From the NCBI RefSeq assembly GCF_900455735.1, contig NZ_UAUI01000011.1, positions 372,001-436,000 of the forward strand: a stretch of DNA of 64,000 nt, written 5' to 3'. This document shows, piece by piece, positions 57,163 through 64,000 of the stretch. The DNA is from Rhodococcus wratislaviensis (lineage in GTDB: Bacteria; Actinomycetota; Actinomycetes; Mycobacteriales; Mycobacteriaceae). The notes beneath the pieces were generated by a model. The model was not told the DNA's origin. It searched no databases and worked only from the letters and a program-made list of their open reading frames with translations. The position numbers and the translations under genes were made by a program. The stretch's first letter is position 1. Each line of letters begins with the position of its first letter.

Positions 57163-58767
57163 CTACCGCATGTTCGCCGCTTCTCCGTCGATCATGACCA
57201 TGGTGGGACGGGGGATTTCGGTGGTGCCGTCGGCGAGATCTCCGAGGCTGCCGTCGAGCGCCACCAGGTCCGCACGACGGCCCGCCGTCAAGGTGCCGAC
57301 ACGGGTCTCGTCGTGCACCAGGTACGCGCTGTCGACGGTCATGGCACGGATCGCGCGATCCACTCCGATCCGCTGGTTCCCGCCGAGCACGGTGCCGCCC
57401 CTCGTCATCCTGGTGACCGCGGTTCTGATGGTCGCGAGCGGATCCATCGGGGTGATCGGGCAGTCCGAATGCAGTCCGAATCGCAGCCCCAGCTCGTCGG
57501 CGCAGGCGAGGGGATCCATCTCGGCGGCGCGCTCGGCACCGAGGAACCGGTCGCGGTGGCGGTCGCCCCAGTAGAAGATGTGGTTGACGAAGAAACTCAC
57601 CCCGAGTTCGGCTTCCCGGATGGCGGCGAGGTCGCTCGGTGCGCTCACCTGGCAGTGTTCGATCCGGTGCCGTCCCACCCGGCCGTCGGTGGCTTGCGCC
57701 CTCCTCAGCGAGGTGATCGCGGCGCCGACCGCCGCGTCGCCGTTGGCGTGCACGGCGACCTGGCCGCCCGCACGATGCACCCGCAGGATCATCTCGTCGA
57801 GCTGCGCCTGCGGGTAGAGCAGGTCGCCGTGATGACTGGGGTCGCACGCGTACGGCGTGCGGAGTGCGGCGGACAGCCCCTGGATCGACCCGTCGGCCCA
57901 GAACTTCGCGCCGGCCAGCCGGAAGCGTGCGCCGGCCGCGGGTGCGTGCTCGAACGTGACTCCCCGGTCGTCGAGGGCCTCGAGCGCCATGTCACCGCGC
58001 AGGAACCCGACGACGTGCACCGGTAGCTCACCCGAGGCGTCCAGCGAGCGGTAGGCGGTCAGCTCCTGCTCGCCCGCCGAGAGACCCACCCCGAGATCGT
58101 GGATGGTGGTGATGCCCCGCGACCGCGCCGACAGCAGGCTGCGAAGCAGGGCGCCGTTCACCTCCTGCTCGGTCAGCGCGGGAACCGCCGCGGTGAGCCT
58201 GGCCACCGCATCGATTTCCCACGCCATCCCGGTCAGACGACCGTCGGCGCCGCGAGGGAACAGCGGGTCGTCCACCGGCACCGTGGATTCGTCGATGCCT
58301 GCCGCCGCGAGTGCGGCGGTGTTGGCGACGGCGAAGTGCCCGCAGATGTGCAGCACGATGACCGGCCGCTCGGTGCTGACGGCGTCGAGATCCGTCCGGG
58401 TCGGATGCCGTCCCTCGGCGATCTGGGTGTCGTCGTAACCCCACCCCCTGATCCATCCGCTGCCGGTGGCCGCGGCACGCAACGCCCGCTGGATGTCGGC
58501 GATCGACCGGCACGGTGGTGTCCGGCAGTCCGCCCAGCCGTCGGTGAGGCCGGCATAGGTGGGGTGGATGTGCGATTCGATCAGTCCCGGGATAACCGTG
58601 GCACCGGGCAGGTCGAGGCGGCGGGCCCCGATGCCGACATAGTCGGCCATGTCCTTCCTGGTGCCGGTGGCGACCACGTCGGCTCCGTCGATGACCAGCG
58701 CTTCGACGGTCGGCGACGACGGGTCCTGGGTGTGGATCGAATCGGCGGTGAGCAGTGTCCTGGACAT
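57163..58767 (-). CDS. YtcJ-like metal-dependent amidohydrolase (amidohydrolase 3 family)
   Basis: TIM-barrel amidohydrolase of 534 aa. N-terminal metal motif HIHPT in GLIESHIHPTYAG, HANGDAAVG, HRIEHCQ and HSDCPITPMDPL are the expected metal and substrate blocks of the YtcJ/N-substituted formamide deformylase group. No signal peptide is seen. Its ATG (58765-58767) shares one base with the stop of the upstream symporter gene, so the two are coupled. Imported substrate is probably an amide, formamide or cyclic imide; not determinable from sequence. The same frame continues upstream to 60480 through the symporter gene, but that extension is antisense-type noise. Confidence 0.85.
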   Translation of the reverse strand: MSRTLLTADSIHTQDPSSPTVEALVIDGADVVATGTRKDMADYVGIGARRLDLPGATVIPGLIESHIHPTYAGLTDGWADCRTPPCRSIADIQRALRAAATGSGWIRGWGYDDTQIAEGRHPTRTDLDAVSTERPVIVLHICGHFAVANTAALAAAGIDESTVPVDDPLFPRGADGRLTGMAWEIDAVARLTAAVPALTEQEVNGALLRSLLSARSRGITTIHDLGVGLSAGEQELTAYRSLDASGELPVHVVGFLRGDMALEALDDRGVTFEHAPAAGARFRLAGAKFWADGSIQGLSAALRTPYACDPSHHGDLLYPQAQLDEMILRVHRAGGQVAVHANGDAAVGAAITSLRRAQATDGRVGRHRIEHCQVSAPSDLAAIREAELGVSFFVNHIFYWGDRHRDRFLGAERAAEMDPLACADELGLRFGLHSDCPITPMDPLATIRTAVTRMTRGGTVLGGNQRIGVDRAIRAMTVDSAYLVHDETRVGTLTAGRRADLVALDGSLGDLADGTTEIPRPTMVMIDGEAANMR

Positions 58768-60263
58768 CAGGCACCCACTTCGCTGCGTGCGGCCACGGAT
58801 CCCGCGGCGGTGCCGGACGTTCGGCCGTCGGAGCGAAGGCCACGGACGGGATCGGTGGGTGGCCAGAACACCCGCGTCGACACCACGAACAGGATGTTGA
58901 GGACGAGGGCGGCCGCGCCGAGGTTGACACCGTGCTCGGCGAGCCACACGGACACGGGGCCGTGCTTGTCGAGATACAGCCACAGCACCACGACGTCGCC
59001 GAGCACCACACCCATGGCGAGGGCAGCGGGACGCAGTTTCCATCCGAAGACCATCGTCGCGAAGACCACCGCGGCCTGGGTGACGCCGTAGTACGCCGTG
59101 TTGACCAGGGTGAGCAGGAGCTGAGGTGTCGCGAGGGTGAGTAGGAGCGAGATCCCGAGGTACGCCACGACGACTCCGCGCACCCAGACCCGTTGGCGGG
59201 ATTCCGGGATCCCGGGAATGATGTTGCGCGACACGATCGCGCCGATTCCGAGGGCCGCGCCGCACAGCACCACGATCGCGCAGAGGGCCGCGCCGCCTGC
59301 GACGACGCCGGTCAGCCAGTCGGGCAACAGTTGCCGCGACAACTGCAGGAGCACCTGGTCGGATTCCGTGCCCTCGAGCTTGGTGGGCAGCAGCGTGATC
59401 GCCCCGAAGGCGGCGGCGACGAGGAACGGGTACATGAGCATGTACAGGGGATTGAACTTGGCGACCCGCTTGATCGTCGCCTCGGACTTCGCCGCGAGCA
59501 CGGCCTGCACGATGATCGGGAAGATGAAGAATCCGACCGATTGGAACACGATCGTCGTCAGGACGAACGTCAGTGACGAGCCGGTGACCGTGGAGTGTGA
59601 GGCCGCGCCGCCACCACTGGCCGCCGCCGCGGCGAACAGCTTCTCGGTACCACCGGTCTCGATCACTGCCGCCAGTCCGATCAGGACGGCGCCGAGCAAC
59701 AGGGCGGTGTCCTTGACGTACGACACGAATGCGGGGGCGCGCACCCCGGACAACATGAGGAACAGCAGCGCGAGGGCTGCGCCTGCGAATACCGCGACGG
59801 TGGGGTCGATGGAGATGCCCAGACCGGTCAGCGCGATCTGCAGTCCGGCGAGCTGAAGCTGGCCCCACGGGATGAGGAATACGACCGAAGCGATGGCGAT
59901 CGTCAGTTCCAGCCCACGCGACCGGAAGTGGCGCCCGGCCACATCGGGCAACGTCATGGCGCCGTATCTCTTGCCCGCGCGCCAGAGGTAGGGCGCGAAG
60001 AAGTATCCGATCGGGTAGGCCAGCAGGATGTACCCGATGAACCAGACGCCGTAGCTCGCCCCGTGCGCGTACACGCCGCCGGGGAATCCGATCAGGGTGC
60101 CGATGCTGTACGCCTCGCCCGCTCCCAGGATGAACACCAGCAGCGGACCGAACGACCGGCCACCCACGAGGTAATCGGAGATCTCCTTCTTGCTGCCGCG
60201 CCGCGACAGCACGCCTGCCCCGAGGGCGAGGACGAGCACCAGGGTGAAGAAGGCCGCGGTCAT
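58767..60263 (-). CDS. Sodium:solute symporter (SSS family)
   Basis: Membrane symporter of 498 aa with about 13 helices. It has the N-terminal SKKEISDYLVGGRSFGPLLVFILGAGEAYSIGTLIGFPG region and APAFVSYVKDTALLLGA in the middle, both typical of SSS proteins such as PanF and related carboxylate/urea transporters. It starts inside the stop of the small membrane protein gene (ATGA overlap) and ends on the amidohydrolase start. It probably supplies the substrate of that amidohydrolase. Confidence 0.9.
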   Translation of the reverse strand: MTAAFFTLVLVLALGAGVLSRRGSKKEISDYLVGGRSFGPLLVFILGAGEAYSIGTLIGFPGGVYAHGASYGVWFIGYILLAYPIGYFFAPYLWRAGKRYGAMTLPDVAGRHFRSRGLELTIAIASVVFLIPWGQLQLAGLQIALTGLGISIDPTVAVFAGAALALLFLMLSGVRAPAFVSYVKDTALLLGAVLIGLAAVIETGGTEKLFAAAAASGGGAASHSTVTGSSLTFVLTTIVFQSVGFFIFPIIVQAVLAAKSEATIKRVAKFNPLYMLMYPFLVAAAFGAITLLPTKLEGTESDQVLLQLSRQLLPDWLTGVVAGGAALCAIVVLCGAALGIGAIVSRNIIPGIPESRQRVWVRGVVVAYLGISLLLTLATPQLLLTLVNTAYYGVTQAAVVFATMVFGWKLRPAALAMGVVLGDVVVLWLYLDKHGPVSVWLAEHGVNLGAAALVLNILFVVSTRVFWPPTDPVRGLRSDGRTSGTAAGSVAARSEVGA

Positions 60264-60517
60264 GACTGTTCTCCGATCCGAGCGCTCGCAGCGGCCGACT
60301 CGGCGCGCTCGGCAGCTTCGAAGTCCTTACGGTCGAATAGCTTCCAGGCAAGATGGAGGCACAGCGAGGTGAGCGGCATCCACAGGAACAACCACGCGAA
60401 CAGGATGGGGACTCCGAAGACCGTGGCCGTGGATCCGGACAGCGCGACGATGCCGCCCAGAACGCCGGCGAACGGGACACCTATCGCGAGTAAGGCGCTT
60501 TTTGCCTCGTTGGACAT
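60260..60517 (-). CDS. Small two-helix membrane protein paired with the symporter (DUF3311-like)
   Basis: Protein of 85 aa with two hydrophobic segments (ALLAIGVPFAGVLGGIVAL and ILFAWLFLWMPLTSLCLHLAW) and a charged C-terminal tail (DRKDFEAAERAE). It matches the DUF3311 pattern of small proteins coded immediately before SSS symporters. ATG at 60517 is chosen; GGAGA lies about 11 bases upstream. Overlaps the symporter by 4 bp. Probably an accessory subunit. Confidence 0.8.
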   Translation of the reverse strand: MSNEAKSALLAIGVPFAGVLGGIVALSGSTATVFGVPILFAWLFLWMPLTSLCLHLAWKLFDRKDFEAAERAESAAASARIGEQS

Positions 60518-60695
60518 GATTGTTTTGTCTCCTATTCCGACTGCGTCCACCGGCGTCGCGGGTTGGTCCGGTGCCGGTCGACGTGCACTCTGGCACTAGT
60601 GTGGTCTGAATCACTCCCCTCGGGCCATGGGCGAATCCCGGAAAACGCCGAGGCGGTTCGTGAATTTCACGGGAGTGTGGAATGCGAGGGAGAGG

Positions 60696-61970
60696 GTGCC
60701 CGAGGCCGTGGGTGAAGACACGATCCAGCGGTTGTGCCGGCAGGTCTCGGAGGAGATCGAGTCGGTAACCGACCGGGCGGTGGGTCAGATCCGCGCCGAG
60801 CTGCAGTCGTACGCCGCCGTTCCGATCGACGAGCAGCGCGGATACATCAGTCGCCAGCTCGCGGCGACGTTGCGCGCCCTCGCGGAGAGCGAACCTCTCG
60901 CCGACGACGTCCTCGAGCGTTCGCGTCAGCTCGGCAGGCGCCGGGCCATGCAGGGGTTGCCGCTGTCCGACGTCATCGAGACGTACCACATCGCGTCCCG
61001 CGAATTGTGGAACACGATGGTGGCCACAGCCGCCGAGCCGACGACCGACCTGCTGCGCGCAGGCGGCATGATGTGGGACCTCGTCCACACCGCGACCAGC
61101 GCGGTCGCTGTCGGACACACCGACGCGACCCGAAGCGAACAGGCCATCCGCGCGGGGGTGCGTTACCGGTTCTTCGAGTCCCTCGCGAGGTCGGTCGACG
61201 GCGACCACCGTGATGTGCGCGAGCTGGCAGAGGCACTGGGTTTCACCGCGCAGCACGAGTTCCAAGCGGTGTGCGTCGCCGCGGAGGAGTGGTCGGAAGC
61301 GCAGCTCGAACGCCTGCAACGCACCCTGGACACGATCCCGGGCACCACTCAATGCAGCGGGCACGGCACCGTCATCATCGCCCTGAGCCAGCGCGCACCG
61401 GTCGACGACATCATCCGCGAGGTACGGCTCGGCCACCCGGGGACCACGGTCGGAGTCGGATTGGGCCGCCCCGGCCTGGCCGGCGCGGCGATGAGCATCA
61501 CGGACGCGCGACGGGTCCTGCAGCTGGCCTCGCCTACCGGTGAGGTGGTCCGTTTCGCCGACAAATGGGTTGCCGCCACCCTGGCAGACCATCGCGACGA
61601 GCTCGCCACGCTGCTGGAGCCGGGTGTCGCCGTCGCCGCGGACCATCCGCACCTCGTCGAGGCGGTATTGGCGTTCGCCCGCAACGGGTTCTCCATCAGC
61701 GCGGCCGGGCGGGACATCCACCTGCATGCGAACTCGATCACCTACCGGCTCGACCGCTGGCAGCAGCTGACCGGCTGGGATCCCCGGACTCTCGACGGCC
61801 TGCAGCGGTCGGTGTCGAGTCTGAATCTGTTCCAGCGGGATTCGGGCGGCGCAGCCTTCCGGCAGGAAGATGAGCAGCAGCCTTCCCAGCTCGACACGTC
61901 AACTCCATCTGTTTCGCCGACAGGTGCGTCGCACCCGAGGAGTGAGCCGCGCCGGCTGTCGGATAGCTGA
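60696..61970 (+). CDS. PucR/CdaR-type transcriptional regulator
   Basis: Regulator of about 424 aa with a central CdaR/GGDEF-like region (about 155-290) and a C-terminal HTH_30 DNA-binding domain (AVLAFARNGFSISAAGRDIHLHANSITYRLDRWQQLTG). GTG at 60696 has GGGAGAG just upstream. ATG at 60627 and GTG at 60708 are in-frame alternatives. Divergent from the small membrane protein-symporter-amidohydrolase operon, with a 178-bp gap, and is its likely regulator. PucR relatives respond to purine or other nitrogen sources. The C-terminal tail after residue 395 is Ser/Pro-rich and unstructured. Confidence 0.85.
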   Translation: MPEAVGEDTIQRLCRQVSEEIESVTDRAVGQIRAELQSYAAVPIDEQRGYISRQLAATLRALAESEPLADDVLERSRQLGRRRAMQGLPLSDVIETYHIASRELWNTMVATAAEPTTDLLRAGGMMWDLVHTATSAVAVGHTDATRSEQAIRAGVRYRFFESLARSVDGDHRDVRELAEALGFTAQHEFQAVCVAAEEWSEAQLERLQRTLDTIPGTTQCSGHGTVIIALSQRAPVDDIIREVRLGHPGTTVGVGLGRPGLAGAAMSITDARRVLQLASPTGEVVRFADKWVAATLADHRDELATLLEPGVAVAADHPHLVEAVLAFARNGFSISAAGRDIHLHANSITYRLDRWQQLTGWDPRTLDGLQRSVSSLNLFQRDSGGAAFRQEDEQQPSQLDTSTPSVSPTGASHPRSEPRRLSDS

Positions 61971-62004
61971 CTACGTCTTTGGATCGACGAGGCGAACCTG
62001 GAGG

Positions 62005-62038
62005 CGTGTAGCATGTTACTCAGGTAACATGCTACACG
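62005..62038. promoter_or_regulatory. Perfect 15-bp-arm palindrome upstream of GntR gene
   Basis: CGTGTAGCATGTTAC (62005-62019) and its exact complement (62024-62038) flank TCAG. It lies 31 bp before the GTG of the FCD-type GntR gene and is probably its autoregulatory operator. It could also serve as a terminator for the PucR gene, whose stop is 35 bp upstream. Confidence 0.7.
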
Positions 62039-62069
62039 TTACTCAACCACGACCGACTAGAGTGACGAA

Positions 62070-62798
62070 GTGGCCGACTCTCCACTCACACTCCAGCCGC
62101 TACCTCGAACGGCCGAATCACTCACCGAGAAAGTGATCACCGGGGTGCTCGACGCCGTGCATAGCGGACAGATGGTTCCAGGCGTTCTGTACTCGGTGTA
62201 TCAGGTCGCCGAGGAGTTCGGCGTGTCCCGGAGTCCGGTCCGCGAGGGCTTGCTTCGCCTCGCTGATTCCGGATTGCTGCGATTCGAACGCAACCGCGGA
62301 TTCCGGATAATCCTTCCCCAGCCTCATGAGATCGCAGAAATCTTCGCGGTCCGGCTCGCACTGGAACTACCTGCTGTGCGCCGAGTCGCGCGGGAGTCTT
62401 CTCCTGCCCTGATCGAGCAACTCCAGCGACAGCTGGACGATATGGATCGCAGTGCGGCGGCCGGAAACGAGGAATCGTTCTCGAAACAGGACGAGCGACT
62501 CCACGATCTGATCCTCGCGGCCGCCGGCAACTCGCGCGCGCGAACCATCATCAGCACCCTGCGGGAAACAACGAGGTTGCTGGGGGCAGCGACGGCCGAC
62601 CGCTCGCGAACTCTTGCGGACATCAGTTCCGAGCACCGCCCGATTGTCGATGCGATCATGGAGGCGGATTCGTCGACGGCCGAGAGGGCAATGCGGCAGC
62701 ACATCCTTCATACGGGAAGGCTCCTGGTGGAGCAGGCAGCTGCCGACCAGGGCTCCAACCAGGACTGCAACGAGATCTGGGCCTCCGTTATCGACTGA
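62070..62798 (+). CDS. GntR-family regulator with FCD ligand domain
   Basis: Regulator of 242 aa. The winged HTH is at about residues 15-82 (ESLTEKVITGVLDAVHSG, VSRSPVREGLLRLADSGLL). The FCD domain is at about 90-220, with LALELPAVRR and the metal/ligand His positions in DERLHDLIL, SEHRPIVDAI and MRQHI. GTG start at 62070; the ribosome site is weak (GAG). Preceded by a perfect palindrome. Such regulators sense small carboxylates; the targets are probably itself and the following genes. Confidence 0.88.
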   Translation: MADSPLTLQPLPRTAESLTEKVITGVLDAVHSGQMVPGVLYSVYQVAEEFGVSRSPVREGLLRLADSGLLRFERNRGFRIILPQPHEIAEIFAVRLALELPAVRRVARESSPALIEQLQRQLDDMDRSAAAGNEESFSKQDERLHDLILAAAGNSRARTIISTLRETTRLLGAATADRSRTLADISSEHRPIVDAIMEADSSTAERAMRQHILHTGRLLVEQAAADQGSNQDCNEIWASVID

Positions 62799-62847
62799 GC
62801 CCGGTAACATCGGCTCACCGACAGGCAAGGCGAGAAGGGGGCGCGCG

Positions 62848-63630
62848 GTGAGCGAAGAGCTGCCTGCGGGCACACAGTCTGTCGGCCGGGCGCTGGCCGT
62901 GCTCAAATTGCTCGCAGCTTCACCTGACGAGCTGAACGGCAGCGCAATCGCCACAGAACTCCAATTGTCGTCCGGCACGGCTAACAGGCTGATCCGAGCG
63001 CTGATCGCAGAGGGCCTTGTAGCGCGGAACCCGATATCCGACAGCTACTATCTCGGAAGCGGAATGGTGCTTCTTGGGCAGGCCGCGCAGCGCGGATTCG
63101 GCATGGACAAGGCCCTGCCCATCCTGGAGCAGCTTCATTCCGAGACCCAGGAATCGGTGAACCTCTCCATCCGTGAGGGGTCGGAGTCGGTTGTGATGAT
63201 GCGGGTGCAGTCGACGCTTCCGTTGCGATTCGAACAGCACACAGGCGCCCGGTTCCCCCTGTACACGACCGCTTCGGGCAAGGCCATCCTCGCGTTCTCT
63301 CCGAGTGCCGAGACGTACGTCAAGACGCTTCCGGTCAAGCTCGCCAAGGTCACGCCGTACACCCTGAGCACACCCCGCGAGCTCTCCGAGCAACTGAGAG
63401 AGATCCGGGCACGGGGGTACAGCGTCGACGAGCAGGAGAACGTAGAGGGTGTGCGATGCGTGGGCGCGCCGATCCTGGACGCAAACGGAACCGCGCACGC
63501 TGCACTTGTGATCCAGGTACCCACTGTTCGTATGCCGAAGTCCAGGGTCCGTACGCTCGGGGAACGCATTCTTCAGGCAGCGAAGGAAGTGTCACAGTTC
63601 ATCCCGGTCAACCGGGCGATGTCTCACTGA
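62848..63630 (+). CDS. IclR-family transcriptional regulator
   Basis: Regulator of 260 aa. The N-terminal winged HTH is at about residues 8-65 (QSVGRALAVLKLLAASPDELNGSAIATELQLSSGTANRLIRALI). The C-terminal effector domain contains the ASGKAILAFSP and VRCVGAPILDANGTAHAAL blocks. GTG start at 62848 after GAGAAGGGGG. It follows the GntR gene by 49 bp and precedes an iron-dependent alcohol dehydrogenase, so it probably controls that catabolic operon. Confidence 0.9.
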   Translation: MSEELPAGTQSVGRALAVLKLLAASPDELNGSAIATELQLSSGTANRLIRALIAEGLVARNPISDSYYLGSGMVLLGQAAQRGFGMDKALPILEQLHSETQESVNLSIREGSESVVMMRVQSTLPLRFEQHTGARFPLYTTASGKAILAFSPSAETYVKTLPVKLAKVTPYTLSTPRELSEQLREIRARGYSVDEQENVEGVRCVGAPILDANGTAHAALVIQVPTVRMPKSRVRTLGERILQAAKEVSQFIPVNRAMSH

Positions 63631-63822
63631 TCCGACGCCGTTCCGCGGACAGGTCTCGCATAGGGCTTTTACTCGCCGCAGTTCAGTGACGTCCCAGTCC
63701 GTCCGGCTCTGGATCCGTCAATTTGTTCGTGTGAGGCGCTTCACATATTGGCAATCCTGGCCTATCGTCGCTTCATATTGTGGGGATTGTCCCTACATGG
63801 TGACAGCGAAGGAGTCTCAACG
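63631..63822 (+). promoter_or_regulatory. Promoter region of the dehydrogenase operon with CRP/GlxR-type site
   Basis: The 192-bp gap holds TGTGA at 63730-63734 and TCACA at 63741-63745 with exactly six bases between, the perfect CRP/GlxR half-site arrangement, about 80 bp before the start codon. AT-rich sequence follows. The ribosome site AAGGAG is at 63809-63814. Suggests cAMP-dependent control in addition to the IclR or GntR regulator. Confidence 0.65.
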
Positions 63823-64000
63823 ATGTATCGATCGAGCGAGAATGAGAGCGTCTTCACCTGGGCAGCACCGCCACTGAAGTTCGGCATCGGAGCATTGGAC
63901 GAGCTCGGTGCGGAGCTATCGGCTCAGGCCTTGGAATCGTGCTTGGTAATCACCGATCCGGGTGTTCGAAACACCGGGATACCCGACCGGATCCGTGAAC
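63823..64000 (+). CDS. Iron-containing alcohol dehydrogenase family, N-terminus only (3' truncated by window)
   Basis: The first 59 codons are visible, starting ATG 63823 eight bases after AAGGAG. VFTWAAPPLKFGIGALDELG followed by CLVITDPGV resembles the N-terminus of hydroxyacid-oxoacid transhydrogenase and related iron-dependent dehydrogenases; the TDPGV segment belongs to the nucleotide-binding fold. The metal-binding His residues lie beyond the window, so the exact subfamily cannot be settled. Likely the first enzyme gene of an operon under the upstream IclR/GntR regulators. Confidence 0.75.
   Translation, partial: MYRSSENESVFTWAAPPLKFGIGALDELGAELSAQALESCLVITDPGVRNTGIPDRIRE

Noticed and set aside
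57163..60480. One 1105-codon frame covering amidohydrolase and symporter region
   Set aside because: Only the part to 58767 has amidohydrolase similarity; the rest is Arg-rich noise overlapping the symporter gene in another frame.

Overview
The window is high-GC actinobacterial DNA, most likely from Rhodococcus (R. jostii/opacus/wratislaviensis type). The grounds are strong third-position GC, frequent GTG/TTG starts, a mycolyltransferase (antigen 85)-like esterase that implies a mycolic-acid cell wall, CsoR-type copper control, and many small catabolic operons each with its own regulator. This genus call is inferred from gene content; no rRNA was available to check it. I saw no rRNA, tRNA, CRISPR array, transposase, integrase or phage gene.

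Layout. (1) 1-23267: the 3' part of a giant nonribosomal peptide synthetase (NRPS) gene, about 7.75 kaa visible. It reads (A)-T-E / C-A(Ser)-T / C-A-T / C-A-T / C-A-T / C-A-T-E / C-A-T-TE. It overlaps by 4 bp an exported antigen 85-like esterase (23264-24277). (2) 24297-30096: a ureohydrolase, an XRE-cupin regulator, a cationic amino acid permease, a nitrilase-fold amidase and an L-amino-acid monooxygenase-like flavoprotein. Together these match the arginine 2-monooxygenase route (arginine to 4-guanidinobutyramide to 4-guanidinobutyrate to GABA plus urea). A 19-bp operator-like sequence occurs in both promoter regions. (3) 30156-33788 (minus): amino acid permease, SAM methyltransferase, and a GH63-type glucosylglycerate hydrolase-like enzyme. 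(4) 33964-39801: copper resistance island: copZ, exported His-rich protein, copA (CPC), csoR, copB-like ATPase (CPH). (5) 39834-43436: POT transporter, DadA/PuuB-like amine oxidase and a divergent XRE-cupin regulator over a palindrome.

(6) 43430-46024 (minus): aromatic-ring flavin hydroxylase plus a metallo-beta-lactamase (MBL)-fold hydrolase with a degenerate metal motif. (7) 46235-48706: ArsR plus SRPBCC pair, a decayed immunity-like gene, XRE regulator and a divergent M24 methionine aminopeptidase. (8) 48842-57090: YeiH-type exporter and divergent LysR; TauE/SafE (TSUP) exporter, phosphotransacetylase, class III aminotransferase, alanine dehydrogenase and a MocR regulator. This is nearly the whole taurine dissimilation set, but sulfoacetaldehyde acetyltransferase (Xsc) is not in the window. 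(9) 57163-61970: amidohydrolase, sodium/solute symporter and small partner membrane protein, divergent from a PucR-type regulator. (10) 62070-64000: GntR/FCD and IclR regulators and the start of an iron-containing alcohol dehydrogenase, with a 15-bp-arm palindrome and a CRP/GlxR-type site.

Most catabolic clusters follow one plan: transporter, two or three enzymes and a dedicated regulator, with a palindrome in the shared promoter. Long antisense ORFs over the NRPS are shadows of GC-rich coding sequence.
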